From: Primulina eburnea
Lineage: Eukaryota; Streptophyta; Magnoliopsida; Lamiales; Gesneriaceae
Direction: 5' to 3'
DNA: 64,000 bases
NCBI RefSeq assembly: GCF_022965805.1
Contig: NW_027331378.1
Coordinates: 186,001 to 250,000, forward strand
Under the pieces are notes generated by a model, which worked only from the letters and a program-made list of their open reading frames with translations, was not told where the DNA came from and did no database searches. Position numbers and translations under genes: made by a program. Within the stretch, counting starts at the first letter, position 1. The number at the start of each line of letters is the position of its first letter. This document shows positions 33,270-44,800 of the stretch, in pieces.

Positions 33270-34535
33270 GAAGAAGAAACATTGCCAGAACAAGAGGATT
33301 CTTGGATGGCACCCCTGATCAAATTCATTGTAAGCAATGAATTACCTAAAGACAAAGCTCAAGCTCAAAATATCAAGAGACAAGCTTCCAGGTTTGTTCT
33401 CTTAAATAATATCTTGTACATGAGATCATTTCAGGGACCTCTATTGAAGTGCTTATCTGCGGGGGAGGTGCAGTATGTACTCCGGGAGATTCATGTAGGA
33501 TGTTGCGGAGAGCATCTCGGAGGAATAGCACTGGCCCGAAAAGCCATGCTTGCCGGATTTTGGTGGTCTACTGTTAGCTAAGACTCTGCCCGAGTGTTCC
33601 GGGCTTGTGATGGCTGTCAACATCATTAAAATTTTAAACATAGCCCGGCTACCCTCATGAAGCCTATCTGGGCATCTTGACCCTTCGATCAATGGGGCAT
33701 GGACATTGTCGGTCCCTTTCCTATTTCCCGAGCTCAGAGGAAATTTTTGTTAGTGGCTGTGGATTATTTTTCAAAATGGGTGGAAGCCGAGTCCCTAGCA
33801 AGAATTGCCAAGCAATAGGTTTTGAAATTCTTGTGGAAGAATATCGTGTGCCAGTTTGGATTCCCAAGGAGACTAATCTAAGACAATGGGAGGCAGTTAC
33901 AGGGAAAGGAGATCACCGCTTGGTGTCAGGAAATGAAGATTACCTAGTCTTTCACTTCTGTTGCTTATCCTCAAGCCAATGGTCAAATAGAGGTGGTCAA
34001 AAGAATTATTGTGCAAGCCTTGAAAACCAGACTGCAAGGCAAAGGAAAAGACTGAGTGGAAGAATTGCCCAGTGTTCTTTGGGCATACAAAACTACTCCT
34101 CGGGCACCTACTCAAGATACTTATTTTAATCTGGTGTATGGTTCTGAAGCAGTTCTTCCAGTTGAAATCGGACAAACTTCTGCCCAGGTAGAATCTTACC
34201 CGGTTGATAATACTCCAAGCCGGGCAATGGAATTGGATTTGGTAAAAGAGAAGAGAGAGCAGGCTCTGATTCGAATGGAAGCTTATCGAGGCTGGGTCAT
34301 GAAATCATATAACAAGAGAGTCCAAATCCGAGACTTTCAAGTAGGAGATCTGGTCATGAAGAAAGTCAATCCAACTGGGGATGTGGGAAAATTGGAAGAG
34401 CGGTGGGAAAGGCCTTTCAAAATAACCCGGAAGGTTAGCTCGGGAGCTTATTATTTAGAAGATGCCCAAGGACGCCCTCTCAAAAGACCTTGGAATGTAT
34501 TTCATTTAAAGAAATATTTTTCTCGAAAGATGTAA
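33270..34535 (+). pseudogene. pol: Element F integrase
   Basis: Zinc-binding region partly kept (HVGCCGEHLGG; RACDGCQHH). Core: WGMDIVGPFP (33695 region), a SDNG-equivalent spanning a frameshift near 33870, and QANGQIEVVKR (33976 region). The C-terminal 34056-34535 part is open for 159 codons (LPSVLWAYKTTPRAPTQDTY ... VGDLVMKKVNPTG ... WNVFHLKKYF) and ends without a chromodomain, as expected for Tat. Stops at 33579, 33630 and 33677, plus frameshifts. Confidence 0.82.
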
Positions 34536-34624
34536 TTATTTACTTGAAGATATAATGAAAGTTTTAATCTTCTCAAGAAAAGCGCATAAAAGTGATATCT
34601 AAACCCGGGAGGTACAATGACCCG

Positions 34625-35945
34625 GATAATTAATAAGCCCAGGTCACTACACCCTGGCTCGGGGCACCACACCTCGACCATTCTCAAGTTCTTGGGACAT
34701 GATCCCTGGCCCAAGGCCCTGTACCTTGGTTATTAATAAGCTTGGGCACTACACCCCGGCTCGAGGTACCACACCTTGACCATTCCAAGTCTCGGGACAT
34801 GATCACTGGCCCAAGGCTCCGTACCTTGGTTATTAATAAGCCTAAGGCACTACACCCTGGCTCATGGCACCACACCTTGACAATTCCCAAGTCTCGAGAC
34901 ATGATCCCCGGCCCAAGTGTCCATACGTTGGTTATTAATAAGCCCAGGGCACCACACCCTGGCTCAGGACACCACACCTCGACCATTCCCAAGTCCCGGG
35001 ACAGGATCTCCAGCCCAAGGCTCCGTACCTTGGTTATTAATAAGCCCAGGGCACTACACCTTGGTTTGGGGCACCACACCCTGGCTTGGGGCACCACACC
35101 TTGACCATTCCCAAATCTCGGGACATGATCCCCGGCCCAAGGCTCCGTATCTTGGTTATTAATAAGCCAAGGGCACTAGACCCTGGCTCGGGGCAACACA
35201 CATCGACCATTCTTAAGTCTCGGGATATATCCCCGGCCCAAGGCAATGTACCTTGGTTATTAATAAGCCTAGGGCACTACACCCTGGCTCGAGGCACCAC
35301 ACCTCAATCATTCCCAAGTCCCGGGACATGATCATCGGCCCAAGGCTCCGCACCTTGGTTATTAATAAGCCCAGGGCACTACACCCTGGCTCGGGGCACC
35401 ACACCTCGACAATAAGCCCAGGGCACTACACCCTGGCTCAGGACACCACACCTCGACAATTCCCAAGTCCCAGGACATGATCCCCTACCCAAGGCTCCGT
35501 GCCTTGGTTATTAATAAGCCCGGGGCACTACACCCTGGCTCGGGGCGCCACACCTCGACCATTCCCAAAACCCGGAACAGGATCTCCAGCCCAAGGCTCA
35601 GTACCTTGGTTATTAATAAGCCAAGGGCTCTACACCCTGGCTCGGGGCACCACACCTCGACCATTCTCAAGTCCCGGGATTCCCAAGTCCCAGGACATGA
35701 TCCCCTGCCCAAGGCTCCGCACCTTGGTTATCAATAAGCCCATGGCACTACACCCTAGCTCAGGGCACCACACCTTGACCATTCCCAACTCCCGAGACAG
35801 GATCCCCAGCCCAAGGCTCCGTACCTTGGTTATTAATAAGCCCAGTGCACTATACCCTGGCTCGGGGCACCAAACCTTGACCATTCTCAAGTCTTGGCAC
35901 ATGATCCCTGACCCAAAGTTCCGCACTATGGTTATTAAAACAATC
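34625..35945 (+). repeat. Tandem repeat of about 104 bp, about 13 units, downstream of F integrase
   Basis: The period is marked by GGTTATTAATAAGCC at intervals of about 100-105 bp (e.g. 34729, 34830, 34930, 35033, 35155, 35255, 35360, 35507, 35612, 35729, 35837). Each unit contains CCAGGG...CCCTGG and CCAAGG...CCTTGG inverted pairs and a CCCGGG site. One short unit lies at 35411-35470. Tandem repeats at this place are typical of Tat/Ogre elements and can seed satellite DNA. Confidence 0.92.
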
Positions 35946-36240
35946 CAGGGCTCTATACCCTAACTTAGAAGGTCTACACCTCGAGCATTTATTAAGTACA
36001 AAGAATTCTTGTTTTGGTTTGATGTTCAACATCCGGTTACGTACTGGGGTTCCCGACTGATTTACTATATTTAGAAAATTTCGTACTTCACAAGCTTTTC
36101 TTGATTATTTGTAAAGCTAGGAATTCATGACTTATCACCAAGTTAATAAAGGCAGAGAAGGAAAAATGAAAAAAAAAATTCATTAATAAAAATCCTGAGA
36201 GACAGAATTACAAGGAAAGAAGAAATTACATTACTATTCT
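35946..36240 (+). other. F spacer between tandem repeats and antisense ORF
   Basis: About 300 bp of AT-rich sequence with an A run near 36172. No gene or clear signal seen. Confidence 0.5.
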
Positions 36241-36819
36241 ACATCTGTGTGGCTAGGCCATGGCTGTTCTTCTCCTTGAGCATCCTTCTTCTCCTCCTTG
36301 CCATCCTTGGGAAGGGATGCTATGGCTCGTCCAAAGTCCGGGAAATCTTCCCTATCTTCAGGCACAATCCGACCTCTTCAAATTATTCTCGGCACTTGTC
36401 AAAGTCGGTCTTAAAGAGGGGATAGGCCCGGTCTTCAACGACTTTCTTGAATTCTGGAGACTGGAGGAAGAAGGCCTGCCACTTGTCCTTGTTGTACTCA
36501 GCCAGGGCCAGGGAGCTTTCAACTTTCTCCACCCGGGATTATTGCACATTTACTTTCTCGGATACAGAATGATTCCTCATCTCCAAGGCATGTATAGTAC
36601 CTCGCAGAGTTTCCTTCCGGATAAGGCCCTCACTGATGCAATCTCTAGCCTTTTGCAAAAAGGCGCTGAGGTTAGCTATTTCTCCTTCATGGGTAGCATT
36701 AGCATGGGTATGCTCTCACTGCATCAGCTCGTGAAGCTCTCGAGCAAATTGAGCTTGATGATTCTTTATAGAAGCTGCTACAACGACCTCTTCAAAGCTG
36801 CCACCAGCATTTGAACACT

Positions 36820-36870
36820 CTGCACAAAAATGAGTTAAAAAAAGAGGATAAAGAAGTAATAAATACTTAC
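36820..36870 (-). other. Candidate spliceosomal intron 2 in the antisense ORF
   Basis: On the minus strand: GTAAGTATTT donor, pyrimidine tract, TTTTGTGCAG acceptor. 51 bp is short for a plant intron, so either it is a minimal intron or part has been deleted. Confidence 0.4.
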
Positions 36871-37378
36871 GAATACGAGCCGGTTTGAGCCATGAAAAAA
36901 TTTTGCGGTCGGCCCAGAGCTCTTCAGGAAGCCCTCTTCTGTAGGAATCAACATCTGCTTAAGAAGATGAACACTTGTTGGAGTGGCCCCCTCCGAGAAG
37001 ATGCTAGCCCGGGTCAACTGGCCAAGCTGAAGAGTCTCTCGCTGCGAATGTTCTTGTGTAGGATGACGAGATGAACGGGAGGTGCCATGGCCTTCTTCCT
37101 GGTTGTTTTCAAGGAGTATGAGCTCTGGCTCGTTGCAGCCTTCTGTTTCATCTACAGGAGAGGAACGTGATCTTCAGAATCTTCCTGGGTGTCAGCCCGA
37201 GATGCTTCCCTCTCCTGTTGAGCACTTGTTTGGGCAGATTCATCCTGTCGGGCCACCTCCTCCTCGGCCTTCTTTTTCTTTTTCTCAGCGGCCACTCTCA
37301 GGGCTGCAAGTTTGGCCTCTTTAACCGCCTTCTCAGCTTTCCAATTCTTGGAAAAGGCTTCTTGCATTTCGGTGTTAT

Positions 37379-37459
37379 CTGCACAATAACAGAAAAAGTT
37401 AGTATGATTGTGTTTTAAAACTGAAAAGAAATTAAAAGAGAGTGCATAAAAAGATTTAC
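37379..37459 (-). other. Candidate spliceosomal intron 1 in the antisense ORF
   Basis: On the minus strand: GTAAATC donor, a T-rich body with ACTAAC branch-point-like sequence, and a TTATTGTGCAG acceptor; 81 bp and AT-rich against GC-richer flanks. Confidence 0.55.
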
Positions 37460-38360
37460 ACGGTTGAGCGCCCGAGCCAGCAACTTCGTCAATTACCCGG
37501 TCTAGTGGGTCTTCAACCCAGGCACTCAACCCATAGATGACTAAATTCTAATCGAATATGAGTGTGGAGGAGGAGTATTTGCAGCCCTCCATTAGATTTT
37601 GGCTTCTTAGGAAAGGATCCTCAAATTTATAAGCCTTGGGAAAGGCAGGTCACGTAGGAAGAGAAGGGAGAAACCCGGTCAAGCAAGGAAGAATACTCGG
37701 GAGTTGAATAAAAAAGAATCGTCCTTCCATCCCCTTCTGGAAAGAAGGGATATCATCAAAGAACTGGGAGTTAAGCCGTCCAGACCGGGAGAATTCATTG
37801 TCTCCCAGCCTTCAAACATATAAATAGTGTAGAACAAGGGGGTTGATAAGGAAGTTATTCATTTTAAAAAGAACGTAGGACGAGGCCATGATTCAGAAAG
37901 AGTTGGGATGGAGTTGGTTAATAGGCACACCAAAAAACTTGGCGACCTCGATGTAGAAGAGGGGGATAGGAAACCGGAGACCATTTCTAACTTGGTCCCG
38001 AAAGAAAGTGGTAAATCCAGGAGGGGAGCTATCTACCCTATTAGAGGGACCGGGAACTAAAATTGTAAAAGACGAAGGGATACAGCCCAAAGTCTTAAGT
38101 TCCTCGTACGCCCCCGAGCGCAGTGTGCTGCTCATTGAGGTGAACCAAGGGACTCCAGCGGTTTTCGATTGAGGGGGGGAAGAAACTCAGGCTTTGCCCT
38201 TACCCTCACTCTTCGCGAAGGGCCAAAAGATGAAGGTTTTGAAAAAGAGGGTTTCGACTGGTGGGATTTCGGTTTTTTGGAAGTATGGACAGGAAGACGA
38301 CGGGGAGAAGAGAATGAGATGAATCCGACATTATAGGGAGAAGTTATCTCCATAGCCAGA

Positions 38361-38577
38361 TGAGCCTCACGTATTTGCCCCAGAAGTAGAAGAAGTTGAA
38401 TCCGACATTATATTGAGAAAATGAAACTTACGAGTTTAGGAGAAAAGGTGATGGTTGTGCAGGAAGAGAGGTTACAGTGGTTGAAGATCGCCAGAGTTGG
38501 GGAAGCGCTATGCTAAGGAGAGAGGAGAGAAATTTTGAAATTCAAATTTGCAGAAATTGACAAACGGAGGGGTGTTT
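38361..38577 (-). other. Leader of the antisense ORF
   Basis: Non-coding stretch between the TATA box and the antisense ORF. It contains a second copy of ATAATGTCGGATTCA (about 38400; the other is near 38318), a local duplication of about 80 bp that duplicates a potential start codon. Confidence 0.4.
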
Positions 38578-38590
38578 GGTTTTATATAGG
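38578..38590 (-). promoter_or_regulatory. TATA box for the F antisense ORF
   Basis: The minus strand reads CCTATATAAAACC, about 220 bp before the start of the antisense coding region, followed by a CT-rich leader (38510-38545) and a possible splice donor CTCGTAAGT near 38430. Suggests an independent antisense promoter. Confidence 0.45.
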
Positions 38591-38604
38591 CAAAGTGGGG
38601 TATA

Positions 38605-39474
38605 TGTTAGAGTAGGTGCACGTCGAGCCAAGTGTTGGCCAAGTGTTCACAATGAAACTCTATGTGTAAACAGTCTTTATTTTAATAATATTTGAAATGA
38701 TTGTTTTGGCCCTTCTTTATCCGTATACCCATGCTAGTTGCATAGTTAAAGTCTTTGAATATACAAACAGTAGAAAGAATATGAGATGCTCATATGATGA
38801 GTATCATTAAACTCATATTTAGAATACTGTATATTCTAAACAGTTCCTAGTCTATTTAGCCGCCGCTAAGAAGGATATAGGCCGCTCGAGTCCGAGACTA
38901 GTATCTGCGATGTGAGTACCATGTTTCATTGGTAGGGGACATTGTGATGTCCGAATATGCAGATAGGTGCTCCTTATAGAGTGCACTGAACAACCCTCCA
39001 TAAAGGACTTTCCAAGTGGTTCTCACTTATCGAGTGAAAACGTCGTAGTTTATGGTTGTACACCATTAGTCCGTATGACCCGGGACAACATTGAGACTCT
39101 ATATGGTAGCATTGCACTTTGACTTGTTTACCGACTCTCATGGGGTTATCAGGTGGCAAGGTTGGGTGTTTTGTCGAAACATATAGGAGTCGATGCATTG
39201 TAGTCGGGGATTCATCGCTTACCTTCAGGTATGGATATCCTATGTGATCTCATGTGTATGTAGTTTGAAATATCTGATCAGAGTATGATGGTAATTAAGA
39301 AAAGGGTTTATTAGATTACACCATCGATGCAACTACGACATGACACATAGTATCGATTCATTGACAACTCTCAATATACCAATGGTTGTCGAATCGGTCG
39401 GGATATATGTGTTGAAGGGCCGTACTGTACGCTAATAATAATTCAATGGTTCTTTTAAGCACTATCATATGATA
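38605..39474 (+). repeat. G LTR copy a, first part
   Basis: TGTTAGAGTAGGTGCACG start (TG retained) adjoining F; homologous to 49059-49928. Interrupted by the D LTR at 39475 and resumed at 40909 for about 50 bp before a deletion. Confidence 0.85.
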
Positions 39475-39550
39475 TGTAGTATCCCGATTCCTAATTTGAG
39501 TTAATTATTGGATTAATTATTTTCGGTGGGATCGGAAGGACCGAACCGGG

Positions 39551-39765
39551 TTCGGATCGTCCGATCATGGTTCGGATCGTCCGAGCCAGGTGGCTGGACC
39601 CGTGGCAGACATGCAGAATTCGGATCGTCCGAGCAAGGGTTCGGATCGTCCGAGACAGGTGGCTGGACACGTAGAACGCATGCAAGGTTCGGATCGTCCG
39701 AAGTGGGTTCGGATCGTCCGAAGTGTACCGGATCGGAGCTTCCGAAGTGGATCGGATCGTCCGAA
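39551..39765 (+). repeat. Palindrome cluster in D LTR 1 (TTCGGATCGTCCGAA type)
   Basis: About eight copies of TTCGGATCGTCCGA at 39551, 39571, 39619, 39640, 39688, 39708, a variant at about 39731, and 39752, many about 20 bp apart. The last ends about 8 bp before the TATA box. Confidence 0.88.
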
Positions 39766-39771
39766 CATTGG

Positions 39772-39782
39772 CTATAAATAGA
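39772..39782 (+). promoter_or_regulatory. TATA box of D LTR 1
   Basis: CTATAAATAGA, an excellent plant TATA box; the copy in LTR 2 is at 45910-45920. Transcription would start about 30 bp downstream, near the TTCATTTCTTACTC stretch. Confidence 0.65.
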
Positions 39783-40908
39783 GGCGCGAGGCTTCATTTC
39801 TTACTCGCCATTTCAGAGCGTTCCAGAGCGTTTTAGTCGTTTCTGAGAGGTTTCTAGTCTTTCCCGAGGTTCAGGCACTAGCAGGGAGCTACTGGCTTTG
39901 TAGCGGAGCTGTGCTCTAGTTGGGAGCTAGCGGCATCAGCGGGCTAGCGACGGACGAAGGTTTGGAATTATATCATTATTATTTCAGGATTATCTAGTTA
40001 AGTCTGGTAGATAAGTTTTAGTGATGGTTTTCACTTGATGAATAGGCTTGGAATAGACCTGTTTGTCTGGTTTTCCAGTGGATTAGGATTGCAGTGATAG
40101 AGGTACGAAAGTACTATCCGAGATATCCTGGTCGAGTATACATTCTTATATGTGTTGCATGATTATGTGGTGCATTGATATATGTCATATGATGCATGCT
40201 ATTATGTCACGCTGTATGATGCATGTTGCATTTCATGTTGAGCCGTATCTCCTTGGAGATAGCCTTTACTGTTGAGCTGTATCTCTTTCGAGATAAGCTA
40301 TATCTTGTGGGGCCGCTCAGCCCTGTCTTGTGTTGTGGACGCATGGACACCGAGAGTACACAGTGGCCGACGGGTCCGGAGGGCTTCGGTGATCCGGGAC
40401 ATTTTAGGTCCACGTCTGTTCTTGTAGTGGAAGCAGTGACCCAGAGGAGTACCGCGCGGCACTATCCACTTGGCGCCTCTAGACTGAGCATATTGAGATC
40501 CTTTGTTACTCCTGTTTCTTGACTACCCTGGTATCATATCATAGCATGTGCATTTCATATAGGTTGTATACTCATGCTTTTGTACTGGGCGTTTTATCGC
40601 TCATGTCCTCGGTTTTGTTTATCTTGGACACCCCATTCCCACGGGGCAGGCCTCAGGTTGGACAGCTCAGGAGGAGGAGGAGGAAGACGTTGAGTAGCTG
40701 GTTGGTTTAGTTCTTCGGTATCTTTTTGATTCGATATGGTTGTACCGTATATTTCATTTTAGTTGAGTTGTCCTGGATTTTCGATTGGGTTGTATAACTA
40801 TCTTTTGGTGACAGTTTTCCGCCTTTATTTCTGATTGTTTTTAATTAAGTTAATCGCATGCTTAGTTCTTGATTAGTAGGTGATTCTGGAACGAGTCACT
40901 ACATGATA

Positions 40909-41427
40909 ACTAGGGAATTATATAAGCGATGCTTCTAGGCGTTTAACATGATTGGTTGGGGGAGCCCTGGTGCCGGAAAACTATGACATCCATTGACATG
41001 GTGATGTGAACTACGTGGAACTCCCATGATTTCGGCTCATATTATTGAGGGAACTAATGGCGACCGTCCATTAAAGTTCAACATCGATGGGTAAGGCTTG
41101 ACACGTAAAGATGAACGACGTCATATTATTAGGTCCTAATCAAACGTGAGACAAAAGTTTACGTAGAGGGTTGCATGGTGATGCAATTGGAAACTATCTT
41201 TTAGGAATTGTGATTAGCTGATATTATTCTGGATCATAATTCGCTAATTGGACCTTGCACACCTACTGAGGAAAGGAGTTTCTCGTTTCCACTAGAGGGT
41301 AATGAAAGATGTCAAAACAGTGGGAGCGAAAATTTATAAAGTAAAAGTCCATACTTTATATCTTACTAAATATTTTAAAATAGTCATTAACATTTATCTG
41401 TTTTACTTTTCAGTACAATTTTTGACA
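40909..41427 (+). mobile_element. G LTR/leader remnant, first duplicate
   Basis: About 50 bp of G LTR (to 40960) joins directly to G leader sequence equivalent to 52391 onward, so the LTR second half, the PBS and most of the leader are deleted. The join lies in a TTGGG microhomology. Confidence 0.8.
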
Positions 41428-41868
41428 ATGTCTTCGATTCGCAATCCGCTATCTGCAATACTCGACAAAAACGTATTAACCAGACCTAATTACCTCAACT
41501 GGCTAAGAAATTTGAAAATCATCTCGAATTCGGAAAAGATAGCATATACACAGACTGAGTCGTCCCCTGTTGAGGCTCCGACTAGCTGTACTCCTGAGGA
41601 ATTGCAGACTTACAAGGAATGGAGAGACCATGACTTGAAAGCCAGGTGTTATATGTAGGCTTCTATGAATGATGAGCTGCAGAGGTGTTTGAGGATGCAA
41701 AGAGTGCTGCTGGCATTAATTTGCATCTAAAGGAGCTCTTTGGTGAGCAGACTCGACTTCTTAGGCATGCTACCGTCAAGGAGCTGATCACTTTGCACTT
41801 GCGAGATGGGGCCTCGGTCCATGAGCATGGCCTGAAGTTGATTGGGCTCGGGGACAAGCTCGTTGGCA
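41428..41868 (+). pseudogene. gag: G gag fragment, first duplicate
   Basis: MSSIRNPLSAILDKNVLTRP is a copia gag start (NYLNWLRNLKII). A TAG stop at 41656 and a 1-base loss near 41687 break the frame; both are shared with 47567-48008. The fragment ends in KLVG at 41868, where it is fused to D. Confidence 0.85.
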
Positions 41869-44800
41869 TATCAAGAAGAATTGTCCTCAGTTGCGAGGTG
41901 GAGCAGGATCTGGTTCCGGATCTCAAACGACTGTTCAGCAGAGGAGGCAGGGTCAGGCAGTGGGTAGTTCAAATCTTCGACCTCGTGCCCAAGGTCAGGT
42001 TTTTGCGCTGAACCAGGATCAGGCTGCAGATGAGACAGAGAGAGTCATAGCAGGTACTTTTCGTTTATGCGGTATTCCTGCTTTTGTTCTTATTGATACC
42101 GGAGCATCACATTCATTCATCTCTGCACGATTTGTTAAGCGTCATAAGTTACCGTATGTTTCTCTAGACGTCATTCTTTCCGTTTCTACCCCGATGGGTC
42201 ATTCGGTGTTAGCTAAGCGTCTAGTGATGGGTTGTCCCTTAGATTTTGAGGGTAACGAATTGATTGCGAATCTTATGATCCTGGAGATGGAAGATTTTGA
42301 TTGTATTCTAGGTATAGACCTATTGACTACCTACCGAGCTACCGTGGATTGTTACCAGAAGCTTGTTCAGTTTCGTACGACTGAGAGCTCTAGTTGGTTT
42401 TTCTATGGTGAGGGAGCGCGACCTCCGATGCCAGTGGTATCTGCTCTGAAAGCCTGTCGTGCTTTAGAGGCAGGCGGGGAAGGCTACCTCATCTATGCGA
42501 TTGATTCCTCCACAGGTAGTGTTGGTATAGATGATATTCCAGTGGTTTGTGAATTTCCTGATGTTTTTCCAGATGAGATTCCTGGTTTTCCTCCGGTTAG
42601 AGAGGTGGAATTTGGCATTGAGTTAATGCCAGGGACTGCACCGATTTCTCGTGCCCCCTATCGTCTTGCTCCGTCAGAGATGAGAGAATTGAAGCAGCAA
42701 TTGCAGGATCTTCTTGATAAAGGTTATATTCGCCCGAGTGTTTCACCTTGGGGAGCTCCAGTCTTGTTTGTCAAGAAAAAGGATGGATCGATGCGATTGT
42801 GTATTGATTATCGTCAGCTGAATCGTGTGACGATCAAAAACAAGTATCCATTACCTCGTATTGATGACTTGTTCGATCAGCTTCAGGGTACCTCTGTTTA
42901 CTCCAAGATTGACTTGCGATCGGGTTATCATCAGATGAGAGTCAGAGATGATGATATTTCCAAGACTGCATTTCGTACTCGATATGGGCATTACGAGTTT
43001 CTAGTTATGCCATTCGGATTGACGAATGCGCCAGCGATGTTCATGGATCTAATGAACCGAGTCTTTCGTGATTTTCTGGATCAGTTTGTTGTGGTTTTCA
43101 TCGATGATAGCTTGATTTATTCTCACAGTGTGGAAGAGCATATCCAGCACTTGAGGATTGTGTTGCAGATTCTTCGCGAGAAGCAATTGTATGCTAAGCT
43201 GAGTAAGTGCGAGTTCTGGATTGATCGTGTAGTATTCCTTGGTCATGTGATTTCCAAGGAAGGAATTTCTGTGGATCCCAGCAAGATTGAGGCAGTGCTG
43301 AATTGGTCACGTCCTACGACGGTGGCTGAGATCCGTAGTTTCCTAGGTCTGGCAGGGTATTATCGTCGCTTCATTGTGAATTTCTCTCAGGTAGCTAGAC
43401 CATTGACGCAACTTACTCGGAAGGATGTTCCATTTGAGTGGTCATCTGAGTGCGAAGATAGTTTCAGAGAGCTTCGTCGACTTCTGACTTCTGCACCTGT
43501 TTTGGCGTTACCATCTGGATCTGATGGTTTCAGTGTTTACACCGATGCCTCTTTTCAAGGCTTAGGGTGTGTGTTGACGCAGAATGATCATGTGATCGCT
43601 TACGCATCCAGGCAGTTAAAACCTCACGAGGAGAAGTACCCTATTCATGATCTAGAATTAGCTGCTATTGTGTTTGCGCTAAAAATCTGGCGTCATTATT
43701 TGTACGGGGTTAAGTTTGAAATTTTTACTGATCATAAGAGTCTGAAGTATCTGTTCACTCAGGCTGAGTTGAACATGAGACAACGTCGTTGGATGGATCT
43801 ACTTAAAGATTATGACTGCGAGATCAAGTACCATCCAGGTTCTGCGAATCTCACAGCCGATGCTCTTAGTCGCAAGGTGAGAGCCTCTGCACTTCAGACC
43901 AGTGCTATGATTAGTACTATCCAGGATTGTTGTTCGTTGGGATTTAATTTCAAACATCGGAAAGGTATGGAGAGCATTCGTGTTGCTACCATTTTATCTG
44001 AGCCAATTTTGTTCGCTCGGATTCGAGATGCTCAGATGTCTGATCTCAAGACTCAGAGATTAGCTCGGTTTGCTGGTGGAGATAGTAATTTCCATTATCA
44101 GTCTAATGGTCTTCTGTGTTTGTCTAATCGGGTTGTAGTACCAGAGGATGATACTTTGAGGGAAGAGATCTTATCTCAGGCCCATCGAAGCAAGTTGAGT
44201 GTTCATCCGGGAAGCAATAAGATGTATAAAGATTTGAGGACACGATTTTGGTGGAAAGGGATGAAGCGCAGCGTTTATCAGTTTGTTTCCAAGTGTCTTG
44301 TTTGTCAGCAGGTTAAGGCAGAGCACCGTCGACCGGGAGGATTATTGCTGAACTTACCTATTCCTGAATGGAAGTGGGAGCATATCGCGATGGACTTCAT
44401 TACTCACTTACCATTGTCTTCGAGGAATAGTGATGCTATTTGGGTAGTGGTGGATCGACTCACCAAGTCTGCTCATTTTCTGCCATATAACCGTGATTTC
44501 ACTTTCGATCGTATGGCTCGCTTGTATATTCAAGAGATTTTACGTCTGCATGGAGTGCCAGTCAGTATTGTTAGTGACAGAGATCCTCGTTTTACCTCAC
44601 GATTTTGGGGTAGTTTCCAGTCAGCATTGGGCACTTCACTAAGTTTGAGTACGGCTTATCATCCAGAGACCGACGGTCAGATAGAGAGGACTATCCGTAC
44701 ACTTGAGGATATGATGCGAGCTTGTGTTATGGATTTCGGACCCGCTTGGCAGGATCATTTGCCTTTGATTGAGTTCGCGTACAACAACAGCTATCATCGT

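Larger units (their letters stand above)
36250..38360 (-). pseudogene. Element F antisense ORF (gypsy-type 'putative transposon protein')
   Basis: Minus-strand coding remnants. 38135-37893 encodes PGFTTFFRDQVRNGLRFPIP and KFFGVPINQLHPNSF, the signature of the plant 'putative gypsy-type transposon' family (Pfam Transposase_28). Further on are a GRFFFIQLP block near 37715 and, at 37529-37152, a Lys/Glu-rich coiled coil (AVKEAKLAALRVAAEKKKKK). Two candidate introns (37379-37459 and 36820-36870) connect open stretches. Several stops and frame changes show decay. Function in living elements is unknown; antisense ORFs at this position have been reported in Tat elements. Confidence 0.72.
29333..38604 (+). 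mobile_element. Element F: degenerate Tat-lineage Ty3/gypsy element with antisense ORF
   Basis: Order: truncated 5' LTR end and degenerate PBS region, gag, protease, RT with YVDDI, RNase H, a second archaeal-type RNase H, integrase, tandem repeats, then an antisense ORF. The dual RNase H and the antisense ORF are known hallmarks of the Tat lineage (Retand/Ogre relatives). E truncates the 5' end and copia G the 3' end (38605). Many in-frame stops; inactive. Confidence 0.85.
39475..40903 (+). repeat. D LTR copy 1
   Basis: Begins TGTAGTATCCCGATTCC and ends GAGTCACTACA, 1429 bp, flanked by TGATA on both sides (39470-39474 and 40904-40908). Therefore it looks like a clean solo LTR in G, yet D pol plus a second LTR lie downstream (see 41869-47042). 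Confidence 0.93.

Noticed and set aside
34625..35945. CRISPR array or centromeric satellite
   Set aside because: Units of ~104 bp are contiguous with no spacers, and the array is confined to one element.
34684..35963. Several ORFs of 60-154 codons with a ~34-residue repeat
   Set aside because: They follow the ~104-bp tandem repeat of F in several frames and on both strands; a frame shifts whenever a unit changes length.
36260..37324. Plus-strand ORFs of 80-184 codons
   Set aside because: They are shadows of the minus-strand antisense ORF, whose domain and intron signals are on the other strand.
39551..39765. CRISPR-like array of short repeats
   Set aside because: Repeats are 13-15-bp palindromes with irregular 6-35-bp spacing, inside a plant LTR promoter.
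39513..39797. ORFs with repeated Ser-Asp-Asp-Pro-Asn / Gly-Ser-Ser-Glu (also 45608-45935)
   Set aside because: Translation of the TCGGATCGTCCGA palindrome cluster in the D LTRs.
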